Translations under genes and position numbers: made by a program | Shown: piece by piece, positions 1 to 8,759 of the stretch | Position numbering within the stretch: position 1 is the first letter of the stretch | Layout of the letters: each line of letters starts with the position of its first letter | From: Planctomycetota bacterium | GTDB taxonomy: Bacteria > Planctomycetota > UBA1135 > UBA2386 | DNA: 64,000 nucleotides | Assembly (NCBI GenBank): GCA_016716265.1 | Contig: JADJWQ010000006.1 | Coordinates: forward strand, 682,001 to 746,000 | Reading direction: 5' to 3' | The notes under the pieces: model-generated | Databases searched by the model: none | Told to the model about the DNA's origin: nothing | What the model saw: the letters and a program-made list of their open reading frames with translations, nothing else

Positions 1-829
1 TCGGGTTGGCGCTCAGGACCGTCTGGCCCTGCAGGCGCACCGACAGCGCGTACTGCGCCGGGTTGAGCACGAGCGGACCCTGCGAGTCGCCGAAGTCGAA
101 CGAGAACAGCCGCGTGTTGCCGGCGAAGACATCGACGGGTGCCGGCAGGCCGGGGATGCCGTGGATCACGGTGACCCGGGCGGTGAGCGCCGTCCGCTGG
201 ACGAGGAGGCGGAAGCTCGGGCCGGATACGTCACCCACCGCGTAGACGATGTAGCGATAGCCGTCCTCCAGCGCGAGGTCGACCGGACCGAACGCGCGCG
301 TCGTGGTGTTGGCCACGAACAGGCTGGCCGAGTAATTGCCGGGCGCGACGTCGGCGGCCACCTCGTTCGGATTGGAGAGGTTGCCGAACGTCGCCACCGT
401 GGCGCCGTTCTGCTGCAGCACGACGTCGACTGCAGGGGCCTGTGCGGTGTGGCGGATCGCCAGCCGGCTCTTCGGCAGCGCCAACGCGCTGTCATCGTTG
501 TCGAACAGCGAGATGGTCGGCGTGCCGGCCGCATCGAGGTGTGCGATCGCCGAGTAGCTCGTGTCCGCAGCCAGATTGACGTTCGCAGTGAGGATGGTCA
601 CGCCATTGAGCCGCACATCGATCGCGTAGCCGGCGGCGGGCAGGGACAGCGGCCCGAGCTGGTCGCCGTAGTCGAAGGTGAACAGGCTGCCGCCGTTGGC
701 GAAGACCTCGACCGGGCCGGACAGACCCGGGACGCCGTGAAGGACGGTCAACTCGGCATTCTGAGCCGAGATGCCGGACGTCAGCAGTCCCAGCAGGAGC
801 GCGGTGCTGCGCAGAGTGGAAGACCTCAT
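1..829 (-). CDS. DUF4397 domain secreted protein (C-terminus beyond window edge)
   Basis: The frame is open from an ATG at 829 to the left window edge, so at least 276 residues are seen and the stop is missing. The first 22 or so residues form a signal peptide (basic start, Leu-rich core, ending SAQ), so export is expected. The mature part has two similar blocks, starting near residues 26 and 233; each opens with a xVxHGxPGL motif followed by xVDVFA/xVEVFA and a FDYGD/FDFGD segment. This layout fits DUF4397 domains, beta-rich modules of unknown function found in secreted or surface proteins. It is divergent from the fasciclin gene at 1121, across a 291-base gap. No enzymatic residues are evident; an adhesive or structural role is inference only. 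Confidence 0.8.
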   Translation of the reverse strand, partial: MRSSTLRSTALLLGLLTSGISAQNAELTVLHGVPGLSGPVEVFANGGSLFTFDYGDQLGPLSLPAAGYAIDVRLNGVTILTANVNLAADTSYSAIAHLDAAGTPTISLFDNDDSALALPKSRLAIRHTAQAPAVDVVLQQNGATVATFGNLSNPNEVAADVAPGNYSASLFVANTTTRAFGPVDLALEDGYRYIVYAVGDVSGPSFRLLVQRTALTARVTVIHGIPGLPAPVDVFAGNTRLFSFDFGDSQGPLVLNPAQYALSVRLQGQTVLSANP

Positions 830-1120
830 GGGAATCCTCGTGGGCAGGATGGGCGACGGCGGGTCGTGCGCGCGGTCGGGTCGCGGGCCTGCGAGGGGCC
901 TCGCGTCACTGGTGGAAAGGACCCGATCGACCGGACCGCTCCCCCGTCGGCGCCCCCGTTCGCGACCGGACCGCCACCGGATGCAGCGCCGCGGCCGGAA
1001 ACCGACCACGGGCGGTACGGTCGTCGATTCGCCGAGCCCAAGGAATCCAACGACAGCTCGTCGACCGAAAGCGGCGCCAACCAACTCGCGCAGCGCCTGC
1101 TGGCGTCTCGCATCAGAGCC

Positions 1121-2035
1121 ATGAAGATCGTCAACGTCGTCCTCTTCGCTTCACTGTCCGCCGCCGCACCGCAGCTCGCCGCCCAGGAGTGGTCGGCCGC
1201 CGCCCACCGCGCCCCGAGCAACGACATCGTCGACACGGCGATCGCCGCCGGGAACTTCAAGACGCTCGTCGCTGCGGTGCAGGCCGCGGGGCTCGTCGAC
1301 ACCCTGCGCGGTGACGGACCGTTCACGGTCTTCGCTCCTACCGACGACGCGTTCGCGAAGCTGCCCGACGGCACCGTCGCCTCGCTGCTGCTCCCCGAGA
1401 ACCGCGTCAAGCTGCAGCGCATCCTGACCTACCACGTCGTCACGGGGCGAGTGAACGCCAAGCAGGTCGTCGGCAGCTCCGCCCTGGCGGCCCTGTCGGG
1501 CGACATGCTGGCGGTCGACACGTCGAACGGCGTCCGCGTCGGCGGCGCCAACGTCGTCAAGACCGACATCACGTGCAGCAACGGCGTGATCCACGTGATC
1601 GACTCCGTGATGCTGCCGCCCGAGCTGCCGAACCTCGTCGAGCTCGCGCTGACGGCGGGATCCTTCCATACGCTGCTCGCCGCCGCCGAGGCCGCCGGGC
1701 TCGCCGAGGCCCTGGCAGGCTCCGGTCCGTTCACCGTCTTCGCGCCGACGGACGCGGCGTTCGCGGCACTGCCGCAGGGCACCGTGGCGAGCCTGCTGAA
1801 GCCGGAGAACAAGGCGAAGCTCGCGGCGATCCTGCAGCTGCACGTCGTGCCGGGGCGCGTCGATGCGCGCAGCGCGATCGTCGCCGGCGAGGCCACGTCG
1901 CTGCAGGGCGGCACGCTGCACTTCGCGATCGTCGACGGCCGCATGCAGGTCAACGGCGCGAACGTGGTCGGCAGCGATCTGCGCGCCAGCAACGGGATCG
2001 TGCACGTGATCGACCACGTCATCCTGCCGAACTGA
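1121..2035 (+). CDS. secreted protein with two fasciclin (FAS1) domains
   Basis: This 304-residue protein starts at the ATG at 1121; the frame is open much further upstream, but this start is followed directly by a signal peptide ending near AAPQLAAQ (about residues 1-21). Two FAS1 domains follow, roughly residues 32-165 and 166-304. Each shows the family hallmarks: an FTVFAPTD block (H1 region) and an NGVIHVID or NGIVHVID block (H2 region). FAS1 domains mediate adhesion or matrix interactions. The next genes on the same strand are an ECF sigma factor and an RskA-type anti-sigma factor; in Mycobacterium, fasciclin proteins of the MPT70/MPT83 type are controlled by SigK/RskA, so a regulatory link is plausible. 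A 12-bp hairpin follows the stop. Confidence 0.88.
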   Translation: MKIVNVVLFASLSAAAPQLAAQEWSAAAHRAPSNDIVDTAIAAGNFKTLVAAVQAAGLVDTLRGDGPFTVFAPTDDAFAKLPDGTVASLLLPENRVKLQRILTYHVVTGRVNAKQVVGSSALAALSGDMLAVDTSNGVRVGGANVVKTDITCSNGVIHVIDSVMLPPELPNLVELALTAGSFHTLLAAAEAAGLAEALAGSGPFTVFAPTDAAFAALPQGTVASLLKPENKAKLAAILQLHVVPGRVDARSAIVAGEATSLQGGTLHFAIVDGRMQVNGANVVGSDLRASNGIVHVIDHVILPN

Positions 2036-2052
2036 GCGGCTCATGACATCGC

Positions 2053-2080
2053 GTGCGGGCGGACGGCGGTCCGCCTGCAC
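2053..2080 (+). terminator. hairpin downstream of the fasciclin gene
   Basis: Bases 2053-2064 and 2069-2080 pair over 12 bp (one G-T wobble) around a GGCG loop, 17 bases after the fasciclin stop. There is no T-run, so it may be a factor-dependent or weak terminator, or an mRNA-stabilising stem separating the FAS1 gene from the sigma factor gene. Confidence 0.45.
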
Positions 2081-2203
2081 AGGCGACGTTCGGTTGCCAA
2101 CCCTGTCGGAGCGGTCTCTGTGGGCACCCTCGCACCACCCCATCTGCACGTTGCAGGTCGCCGGCGGCTGTGCTCGAATGCCACGGTCACCCGGCCTGGC
2201 ACG

Positions 2204-2770
2204 ATGACATCGACCTGCATCCTCCACCAGATCGCAGAGGGGCGCGCGTCTGCCATGAACGCGTTCCTCGAGCGCTATTCGGGGCTGGTCTGGAGCCTCG
2301 CGCGCCGCCATTCACCGACGCCGCAGGACGCCGAGGACGCGGTCCAGGAGATCTTCATGGAAGTCTGGCGGAGCGCGGGCCGATACGACCCGAACGTCGC
2401 CGCCGAGCAGACGTTCATCGCGATGATCGCGAGGCGTCGCCTGATCGATCGCGCGCGCCGCGTCCAGCGGGCGCCGCGCTCGGAAGCGCTCCCGGAGCCC
2501 GAGGTCGTCGTCGCGGCGGCCGAGCCCGACCGCGTCGAGATCCGCGACGAAGCTGCCCGCATCTCGAAGGTCATGAAGACCCTTCGGCCGGAGCAACAGA
2601 AGGTATTGGAATTGTCGCTCGTGCACGGCCGCTCCCACAGCCAGATCAGCGAACAGACCGGTATGCCACTCGGTACCGTCAAGAGCCTCGCCCGCCGCGG
2701 CCTGATGAAGGTGCGCCGTGCGCTCGGTGTCGAGCAGCCCGAGACCAGCTCGGGGGAGGTCACGTCGTGA
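2204..2770 (+). CDS. ECF RNA polymerase sigma factor (SigK-like)
   Basis: The 188-residue product has the two ECF domains. Region 2 (about residues 22-88) includes DAEDAVQEIFMEVW and the RRRLIDRARR stretch; region 4 (about 120-175) has LRPEQQKVLELS and a helix-turn-helix ending in MPLGTVKSLARRGLMKVR. ECF factors direct RNA polymerase to a small regulon and are held inactive by an anti-sigma partner. The ATG at 2204 is chosen because conserved sequence begins just after it; an upstream in-frame ATG at 2120 would add 28 unlike residues. The stop overlaps the GTG of the anti-sigma gene (GTGA at 2767-2770), which implies translational coupling. Confidence 0.9.
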   Translation: MTSTCILHQIAEGRASAMNAFLERYSGLVWSLARRHSPTPQDAEDAVQEIFMEVWRSAGRYDPNVAAEQTFIAMIARRRLIDRARRVQRAPRSEALPEPEVVVAAAEPDRVEIRDEAARISKVMKTLRPEQQKVLELSLVHGRSHSQISEQTGMPLGTVKSLARRGLMKVRRALGVEQPETSSGEVTS

Positions 2771-3711
2771 GCCGGTCTAGCCGGGACAACGGGTCCCTCT
2801 CCGACCCCGAGCGCGGTGACGCCGGGGACTTCGACCGCCTCGACGAGCTGGTGCTCGACCGGGCCCTGTGGGGTCTGGACGACGACGAGCAGGCCGAGCT
2901 CGAGCGGCTCGGTCGAGGTTCGGTCGCCTCCATCGGGCACGGCACCGAGCTCGCCGCCGCCTCCCTGAGCGTCGCTCTCCTCGGTGATGCCGTCGAACCA
3001 CCGCCGCTCGAGGTGCGTCGTCGACTGGAGGCGTGCGCCGTCCGGCATCTGATGACCGAGCACGGGTTGACCTTCCACACCGTGGCGAACGCACTCGAGC
3101 GGTCCGCCCCGGCCGCCCGCAGGCACGACGTCGGGGCAGCCGAAGCTCCGCGCCCATCCGCGGCCGCGGCGCCTCACGCGCCGCAGTCGGAGCGCATGTC
3201 GGGTGCGATCATCCGGGGTCGCTTCGGCCTGTCACACCTCGTGGCCGCAGCCGCGGTCGTCCTTGCAGCGGTATTGCTGTGGCGCGACCTGGCCAGCCAA
3301 CCGACCGCTCCCGATGCGGAATACCGTGAGTTGACGCGGGCTGCCGCCGTGGACCTCGTGCACTACACATGGCAGCGCGGTCCGCAGGCCGACGCCGAGG
3401 TCGCCGGCGACGTCGTGTTCGACCCGCACACGCAGCGCGGCGTCATGCGGTTCCGCGGCCTGCAGCCGAACGATCCACGCCAGTTCCAGTACCAGCTCTG
3501 GATCTTCGACGGACAGCGGCGGAAGGAGCATCCGATCGACGGCGGCACCTTCGACGTCAGCGCCTCCGGCGAAGCCTACGTGCCGATCGACGCGCGCGTG
3601 CCGGTCGGCGAGGCGTTCGCCTTCGTCGTGACGCGGGAGCGCCCCGGCGGCGTCGTCGTCAGCGACCGGTCGGCGATCGTGTCGCTCGCCGGGCAACTCG
3701 AGCGACTCTGA
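2767..3711 (+). CDS. RskA-family membrane anti-sigma factor
   Basis: This is a 314-residue protein with an acidic cytoplasmic part (roughly 1-155, with a LDRALWGLDDDEQAELERL stretch typical of anti-sigma N-termini). One membrane segment lies near residues 157-172 (HLVAAAAVVLAAVLLW). The C-terminal external domain of about 130 residues contains YQLWIFDG and ends in a SAIVSLAGQL stretch, as in anti-sigma-K (RskA) domains. It would bind and silence the sigma factor encoded just upstream, releasing it on a signal sensed outside the membrane, usually through regulated proteolysis. The GTG start at 2767 overlaps the sigma factor stop. Confidence 0.85.
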   Translation: MSRSSRDNGSLSDPERGDAGDFDRLDELVLDRALWGLDDDEQAELERLGRGSVASIGHGTELAAASLSVALLGDAVEPPPLEVRRRLEACAVRHLMTEHGLTFHTVANALERSAPAARRHDVGAAEAPRPSAAAAPHAPQSERMSGAIIRGRFGLSHLVAAAAVVLAAVLLWRDLASQPTAPDAEYRELTRAAAVDLVHYTWQRGPQADAEVAGDVVFDPHTQRGVMRFRGLQPNDPRQFQYQLWIFDGQRRKEHPIDGGTFDVSASGEAYVPIDARVPVGEAFAFVVTRERPGGVVVSDRSAIVSLAGQLERL

Positions 3712-3720
3712 GCGCCGAAC

Positions 3721-4335
3721 TCAGCTGTCCGCACCATCGGCGCGAGGCGCGGCATCGGGGCGCTGCCAGAGATACTCCTCCTCGCCCAGGTGCCTGGCAG
3801 CCCAGCGCGCGAGGACGAACAGCAGGTCGCTGAGTCGATTCACGTAGCGGATGGTGTCCTCGTGGACGTCCGGCTCGAGATGGACGAGCGACACGATGCG
3901 TCGCTCCGCGCGGCGACACACCGTGCGCGCCTGGTGCAGGAAGGCCCCGACGGCACCGCCGCCCGGCAGGATGAACTCCTTCAGCGGTCCGAGGTCCGCA
4001 TTGAGCTCGTCGCACCAGCCCTCCAGCCGGCCGACGTCGGCTCCCGCGATCCGCGGCATGCCCTCCCAACGGTCCTCGGGCAAGGTGGCCAGATCGCTAC
4101 CCACGCTGAACAGGTCGTTCTGCACATGACGGAGCATGTCGACGATGCGCACGACGACGACGTCGGGACCGCCGCTCCGCGCACAGAACGTGCGCGCCAA
4201 TCCGAGCACCGAGTTGAGCTCGTCGATGGTGCCGTAGGCCTCGATGCGCGGAGCGTTCTTGGCGAGCTCCTGGCCGCCGACGAGCCGGGTCGTGCCGCGA
4301 TCGCCGGCACGGGTGTAGACGCGCGTGATCCTCAT
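3721..4335 (-). CDS. corrinoid adenosyltransferase, PduO type
   Basis: The 204-residue protein transfers the adenosyl group of ATP to cob(I)alamin, giving the adenosylcobalamin coenzyme. Family signatures are in place: TRAGDRGTT near residue 9 (ATP-binding N-terminus), FILPGGG near 120, the RTVCRRAERR helix (conserved Arg residues contacting ATP and corrinoid) and YVNRLSDLLFVLAR near 170. It is convergent with the anti-sigma factor gene, with 9 bases between the stops. I looked upstream for a cobalamin riboswitch and saw no convincing B12 box. Confidence 0.93.
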   Translation of the reverse strand: MRITRVYTRAGDRGTTRLVGGQELAKNAPRIEAYGTIDELNSVLGLARTFCARSGGPDVVVVRIVDMLRHVQNDLFSVGSDLATLPEDRWEGMPRIAGADVGRLEGWCDELNADLGPLKEFILPGGGAVGAFLHQARTVCRRAERRIVSLVHLEPDVHEDTIRYVNRLSDLLFVLARWAARHLGEEEYLWQRPDAAPRADGADS

Positions 4336-4641
4336 GATGCCTGTCCTGTCGGGCCGAGATGCCAGTGGTGTGATGCCGTCAGACGGGACATTATCGAGTC
4401 AGCAGCTGGAGTCCCTCGCGGGGCGCGCCGCCGCAGGCGAATTGGTGGATTCGTCGAGGCGGCGCAACGTGGCGAGGGGCTTCAGGAGCGGACTCCAGAA
4501 TGCCGCGGATGGCTGCATCGGACCACCAGGGCCGGTCGCGTGAAGGAGCTGTCGTGCCGGCCGACGCAGCGCCGGCGGCCCCGGTTGTCGACCGGGAGCG
4601 CGATGGACGCAACCGCCGACGTGCCAGGCTACGCACTCTAC
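4336..4641. other. intergenic stretch without a recognisable gene
   Basis: This 306-base gap lies between the adenosyltransferase start and the exonuclease-like stop, both on the minus strand. It contains one hairpin, 4580-4585 paired with 4591-4596 (6 bp, loop TGTCG), 46 bases past the exonuclease stop and without a T-run. The promoter of the adenosyltransferase should lie here; I see no clear -35/-10 pair. Confidence 0.5.
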
Positions 4642-5502
4642 TCAGCCGATCCGCGGCAGGCTCGTTCCGAGCTCGTCGCAGAGCTCGGCGAGCTGTCGTC
4701 GATCGGGGCCACCGTAGCGGAGCGACGCCGGCGACGCGTCGATCGGCACGTCGGTGACGAGCGTCGCGAGCCGCTCGTAGAGCGCGGCGGCCTCGCGGTG
4801 CTCGGCGAGACTGGCGGCGAGCCCCGCGGCGCCGCGCACGGCGACGTCCCAGTCCGCAGCGCTCGCGGGAATCGCGGCGATCGAGCCGTAGCGCCCGAGC
4901 ACCACCGACGCCGACTTCGGACCGAACTTCGGCACGCCGGGGATGCCGTCCGCGCTGTCCCCGACCAGCGCGATCCATGCCGGGATGACGCGGGGCGGGA
5001 CACCGAAGCGCTCGATGACCGACATCTCGTCGCCGACCGCCTCGCTGCGCCGGTCGTAGCGCACCACCAGCCGGCCGCGCACGCACTGCGCGAGGTCCTT
5101 GTCCGGCGAGCACAGCCGGACCTGCTCGATGCCGGCGGACTCCGCACATACGCGCGCCGCCGTCGCCAGTGCGTCGTCGGCCTCGAAGTCGCGCATTGGC
5201 CACACGACGATGCCGAGCGCCGCGGCCGCGCGCTCGGCGAGCGGGAACTGCGCGAGCAACTCCGGGTCGACGCCGTCGCCGGACTTGTAGCCCGGGAACA
5301 GCGCGTTGCGGAACGACTCGATGACGCTGTCGAACGCCACGCCGACGTGGGTGACGTCCGGGCGGCGCACGAGGCCGGCGAACGACCGCAGCAGCGACCG
5401 CACCGCACCCACCTCGCGTCCGTCCGGCGCAGTCTCGCGCGGCGCACCGAAGAAGGCCCGGAACAGCTCCCAGGTCCCGTCGATCAAATGGACGGTCGTC
5501 AC
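4642..5502 (-). CDS. 5'-3' exonuclease / PIN-like flap nuclease domain protein
   Basis: This 286-residue protein matches the 5'-3' exonuclease domain that forms the N-terminus of DNA polymerase I, here standing alone. Visible elements are the LIDGTWELFRAFF start (first metal-binding Asp), VAFDSVIESFRN, the EADDALATAA motif, SPDKDLAQ, and the helix-3-turn-helix region VGDSADGIPGVPKFGPKSA that binds DNA around a K+ ion. It would cut 5' flaps or RNA primers. It starts 16 bases after the stop of the aldehyde dehydrogenase gene and is probably co-transcribed with it, although the functions are unrelated. Confidence 0.85.
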   Translation of the reverse strand: MTTVHLIDGTWELFRAFFGAPRETAPDGREVGAVRSLLRSFAGLVRRPDVTHVGVAFDSVIESFRNALFPGYKSGDGVDPELLAQFPLAERAAAALGIVVWPMRDFEADDALATAARVCAESAGIEQVRLCSPDKDLAQCVRGRLVVRYDRRSEAVGDEMSVIERFGVPPRVIPAWIALVGDSADGIPGVPKFGPKSASVVLGRYGSIAAIPASAADWDVAVRGAAGLAASLAEHREAAALYERLATLVTDVPIDASPASLRYGGPDRRQLAELCDELGTSLPRIG

Positions 5503-5518
5503 GGCGTGGACCCGCGCA

Positions 5519-7147
5519 TCACGTGCGCATGTACGGGTAGCGGTAGTCGGTCGGCGGCACGAAGTTCTCCTTGATCGTGCGCGTCGACACCCAGCGCAGC
5601 AGGTTCAGCTTGCTTCCCGCCTTGTCGTTGGTTCCCGACGCCCGACCGCCACCGAACGGCTGCTGGCCGACGACAGCACCGGTCGGCTTGTCGTTGATGT
5701 AGAAGTTGCCCGCCGCATTGCGCAGCCTATCGGCGATCCGAACGATCGCCGCACGGTCCTGGGCGAACACGGCACCGGTGAGCGCGTAGGGCGACGCCGT
5801 GTCACAGGACTCGAGGGCAGCGTCCAGCTGATCGTCCTCGTAGACGAACAGCGTCAGCACCGGGCCGAAGATCTCCTCGGCCATCAGCTTGAAGCTCGGA
5901 TTGGTCGTCCGCACCACGGTCGGCCGGATGAAGAAGCCCTCGGCGTCGTCGTATTCTCCGCCGGCCAGGATCTCGGCCTCGCTGCTGTGCTTCGCGTAGT
6001 CGATGTAGCCGGTGATGTCGCGGAACGCTGCCGCGTCGATCACCGCACCCATGAAGTTCGAGAAGTCCTCGACGCTGCCCATCGGCAGGCTGCGGACCGT
6101 CTCCACCAGCGGCCCCTCGACCCTCGCCCACAGCGACCGCGGGATGTAGGCCCGACTGGCGGCCGAGCACTTCTGACCCTGGTACTCGAACGCGCCGCGC
6201 ACCAGGGCGGTGACGAGCGCCGGCGCATCGGCGCTCGGGTGAGCGAACACGAAGTCCTTGCCTCCGGTCTCGCCGACGATCCGCGGGTAGCCTCGGTAAT
6301 TCGCGATATTGGCGCCGATCGCGGCCCACATGCCCTGGAACACGCCGGTCGAGCCGGTGAAGTGCACGCCTGCGAAGTCGGGGTGCGCGAGCACCGGATC
6401 GCCGATGCGCCGGCCCGACCCGGGCACGAAGTTGATCACGCCCGGCGGCAGCCCGGCCTCCTCGAGCAGCTTCAGGATCTGCCAGGCGGAGAACAGCGCC
6501 GACGACGCCGGCTTCCAGATCACGGTGTTGCCCATCAACGCCGGCGCGGTCGGCAGGTTGCCGGCGATCGACGTGAAGTTGAACGGCGTCACCGCGAACA
6601 CGAAGCCTTCCAGCGGCCGCTGCTCGAGGCGATTCCAGCAACCCCGCGAGCTGAGCGGCTGCTCGGCGTACAGCTCGCGCATGAACTGCACGTTGAAGCG
6701 GAAGAAGTCGATCAGCTCGCAAGCCGCGTCGATCTCGGCCTGATGGGCGGTCTTGCTCTGCCCGAGCATCGTCGAGGCGTTCAGGCGCTGGCGCCACGGC
6801 CCGGCGAGCAGGTCGGCCGCCTTGAGGAAGATCGACGCGCGGTCCTCCCAGGCCATCGCCGCCCAATCGGCGGCCGCCGCGCGGCAGGCCTGCGCGGCCC
6901 GGGCGACGTGCTGGGCATCGCCCTGATGCCAGTCGGCCAGCACGTGCGCACGATCGTGCGGACAACAGGCCTCGCTGAGCGAACCGGTCCGGACCTCCGC
7001 ACCGCCGATCACCAGCGGGATGTCGAGGCGCTCACCGCGCATCGCGCGGAGGGTCGACTGGAGTTCGGCGCGCTCGGGGCTGCCCGGCCCGTAGTCGAGG
7101 ACCGGCTCGTTCTGGGCGGGAGGGACGCTGAAGCTGGCGTTCGACAT
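5519..7147 (-). CDS. L-glutamate gamma-semialdehyde (1-pyrroline-5-carboxylate) dehydrogenase
   Basis: The 542-residue protein has the usual length of the stand-alone bacterial/eukaryotic P5C dehydrogenase. It oxidises glutamate semialdehyde from proline breakdown to glutamate with NAD+. Motifs seen are AVTPFNFTSIAGN (substrate/cofactor pocket), GETGGKD (catalytic Glu region), GQKCSAASR (catalytic Cys) and the C-terminal PFGGGRASGTNDKAGS. The ATG at 7147 is chosen because the conserved N-terminus starts there; upstream sequence in frame (to 7345) is unlike the family. No proline dehydrogenase gene lies nearby. It is the first gene of a two-gene unit with the exonuclease-like gene and is divergent from the cytochrome gene. 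Confidence 0.93.
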   Translation of the reverse strand: MSNASFSVPPAQNEPVLDYGPGSPERAELQSTLRAMRGERLDIPLVIGGAEVRTGSLSEACCPHDRAHVLADWHQGDAQHVARAAQACRAAAADWAAMAWEDRASIFLKAADLLAGPWRQRLNASTMLGQSKTAHQAEIDAACELIDFFRFNVQFMRELYAEQPLSSRGCWNRLEQRPLEGFVFAVTPFNFTSIAGNLPTAPALMGNTVIWKPASSALFSAWQILKLLEEAGLPPGVINFVPGSGRRIGDPVLAHPDFAGVHFTGSTGVFQGMWAAIGANIANYRGYPRIVGETGGKDFVFAHPSADAPALVTALVRGAFEYQGQKCSAASRAYIPRSLWARVEGPLVETVRSLPMGSVEDFSNFMGAVIDAAAFRDITGYIDYAKHSSEAEILAGGEYDDAEGFFIRPTVVRTTNPSFKLMAEEIFGPVLTLFVYEDDQLDAALESCDTASPYALTGAVFAQDRAAIVRIADRLRNAAGNFYINDKPTGAVVGQQPFGGGRASGTNDKAGSKLNLLRWVSTRTIKENFVPPTDYRYPYMRT

Positions 7148-7366
7148 CGCGGCTTGGTCGGTTCGAGGTGGCGAGCGCCCGCACCCTCGACCACGAGAGC
7201 ATCGGCTCGGGTCCAGCGCTCGAACCCGCGAACATACGCGGTGTGCGACGCGGGCTGAACGCGGCGCCGGCGAATCGCCAGCGCAGCGCGCAGCCACTTC
7301 GCGGGCCCGCGAAATCCACCCCTGCGCGCGACGTTTTCGCGCCATTCGTCACATCGAAGACACCTC

Positions 7367-7813
7367 ATGAACGCGAAGCACCTCTTCTGGACGGCCGCAC
7401 TCGCAACGGCCCTCCTCACGGCTGCCTGCGGCGGCGACAAGTCCAGCCCCAGCCCGTCGGGCAAGAAGCCGGCCGCTTCTGGCGCGCGCCCGATCTCGCT
7501 CGAGATCGCGGCCTCCGACTCACCGGCCCTCAAGGAGGCCAAGACCACCTTCAAGACCGTCTGCGCATCCTGCCACGGCGAGCGCGGACACGGTGACGGC
7601 ATCGCGGCGGCGACGCTCGATCCGAAGCCGCGCAACTACTCGGACGCGACTTGGCAGGACAGCGTCGACGACGCCCATATCAAGAAGGTGATCGTCGAGG
7701 GTGGCGCCGCCAACAACTTGTCGGTGGTGATGCCACCCCACCCGCAGCTCGCGGACAAGGACGCGGTCCTCGACGAGATCGTGCGCATCATCCGCTCGTT
7801 CCGCGGCGCGTGA
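7367..7813 (+). CDS. cytochrome c lipoprotein (single haem)
   Basis: This is a 148-residue protein with a lipoprotein signal (LLTAAC lipobox, Cys near residue 21) and a Ser/Pro/Lys-rich linker. Its cytochrome c fold has the CASCH haem-attachment motif near residue 66 and a likely Met axial ligand in VVMPPHP near 121. It would be a membrane-anchored periplasmic electron carrier. No oxidase or reductase gene adjoins it, so the partner is unknown. It is convergent with the DUF2911 gene. Confidence 0.9.
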   Translation: MNAKHLFWTAALATALLTAACGGDKSSPSPSGKKPAASGARPISLEIAASDSPALKEAKTTFKTVCASCHGERGHGDGIAAATLDPKPRNYSDATWQDSVDDAHIKKVIVEGGAANNLSVVMPPHPQLADKDAVLDEIVRIIRSFRGA

Positions 7814-7835
7814 CGCGCGCGGGCTGCCGCGCGTT

Positions 7836-7859
7836 GGCCCGGCCCGACTGGGCAGGGCC
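7836..7859. terminator. hairpin between convergent genes
   Basis: GGCCC-G-GCCC (7836-7845) pairs with GGGC-A-GGGCC (7850-7859) around a 4-base loop, 23 bases after the cytochrome stop and 63 bases from the DUF2911 stop. It has nine pairs and one mismatch but no T-run on either strand, so termination is plausible rather than shown. Confidence 0.35.
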
Positions 7860-7921
7860 GCGCGCGGCGCGCCGGCGCGCGCACTCGAGCGCTGCGGCCG
7901 GCGAACGTCGCAGGCGAGGGC

Positions 7922-8464
7922 TCAGCCCTTCTTCGGCGTGAGCACGTCGATGTCGACGGCCATGTTGCCGAAGTGCAGGTGCAGGATCGCGCTGCCCTTC
8001 TCGTCGCCGGCGAGCAGGACCATCGCGAGTCGCTGCCGGGCGGTCTCGACCTGCTGCAACGCGAGCGGCCACTGGATCAGGTGCAGCTCGCCCTCCTGCT
8101 TGTGGGAGAACGTCAGCGTCCAGTCACCCGTGTCGGTCGGGATGAAGTGGATGCCGTACTCGCCGGCAGCGACCTCCTGGCCGCCGATCATCATGGTCGC
8201 CGGCAGCTTCAGCGTCCCGACCGGGTTCGCCTTGGCGTTCTGCGTGACCATGTTGCGGAACTGCTCGCTCTCCTTGACGCGCTTCATGAACTGCCCCTCG
8301 CCGAAGCTCAGTGCGCGGTAGCTGAGCTCGACCTTGGCGCCACCCGCGAACTCGATCGACGACTCGACCGTCGGAGTCTCACGGTTGATGCTGCCCATCT
8401 GCTGGGCGGCGGCAGGCAGGGCGAGGGAACAGGCGAGCAGGATGTTGAGGCAGAGGATCTTCAT
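7922..8464 (-). CDS. DUF2911 family secreted protein
   Basis: The 180-residue protein begins at the ATG at 8464, followed by a signal peptide ending near LALPAAAQQ (residue 21). The body has the DUF2911 pattern: a VELSYR strand early, GGQEVAAGEYGIHFIPT in the middle, and a WTLTFSH strand. The function of this family is unknown; members are exported and often duplicated in Bacteroidetes and planctomycetes. An in-frame open stretch to 8989 lacks family similarity and is not included. Confidence 0.75.
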   Translation of the reverse strand: MKILCLNILLACSLALPAAAQQMGSINRETPTVESSIEFAGGAKVELSYRALSFGEGQFMKRVKESEQFRNMVTQNAKANPVGTLKLPATMMIGGQEVAAGEYGIHFIPTDTGDWTLTFSHKQEGELHLIQWPLALQQVETARQRLAMVLLAGDEKGSAILHLHFGNMAVDIDVLTPKKG

Positions 8465-8722
8465 CGGCTGGATCTCGTGTGTGGGGTCTCGACGGGAGGA
8501 ACTCGCGACCGACGCGGGCTCGCGAGCACGGCCCGCGGACGCGCGGGCCGGACGACGGGTTTCCGGGCTCGGCGCGGCGAACGCGACCAGCGCGCCATCC
8601 GGCCGGTCCACGGGGCGCCGCGCATAGGCCGGCACGATACGAACGGAAGGGTGCCCGCGGACGCGGCGATCCTCCGGAAGGAGGAAAACCCCGAGGTACG
8701 TCCGCGGCGATCCCGCGGCCGC

Positions 8723-8728
8723 TATCTT
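8723..8728 (+). promoter_or_regulatory. -10-like box upstream of the GNAT gene
   Basis: TATCTT in the context GCTATCTTCC lies 31 bases before the acetyltransferase ATG. The GCTA-prefixed form recurs before other starts in this window. No good -35 is visible. Confidence 0.35.
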
Positions 8729-8759
8729 CCGCGTCGGCGTTGCCCGCCAGGTGAGCCCG

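Noticed and set aside
2140..2180. Mycobacterial SigK-like promoter (CCATCT ... CGAATG) upstream of the ECF sigma gene.
   Set aside because: The spacing is 29 bases, well beyond the normal range, so the match is probably chance.
4336..4500. Possible cobalamin riboswitch upstream of the adenosyltransferase, prompted by a GCCAGTGG stretch near 4360.
   Set aside because: The minus strand reads CCACTGGC, but the adenosylcobalamin B12 box and the paired P4-P6 core are missing.
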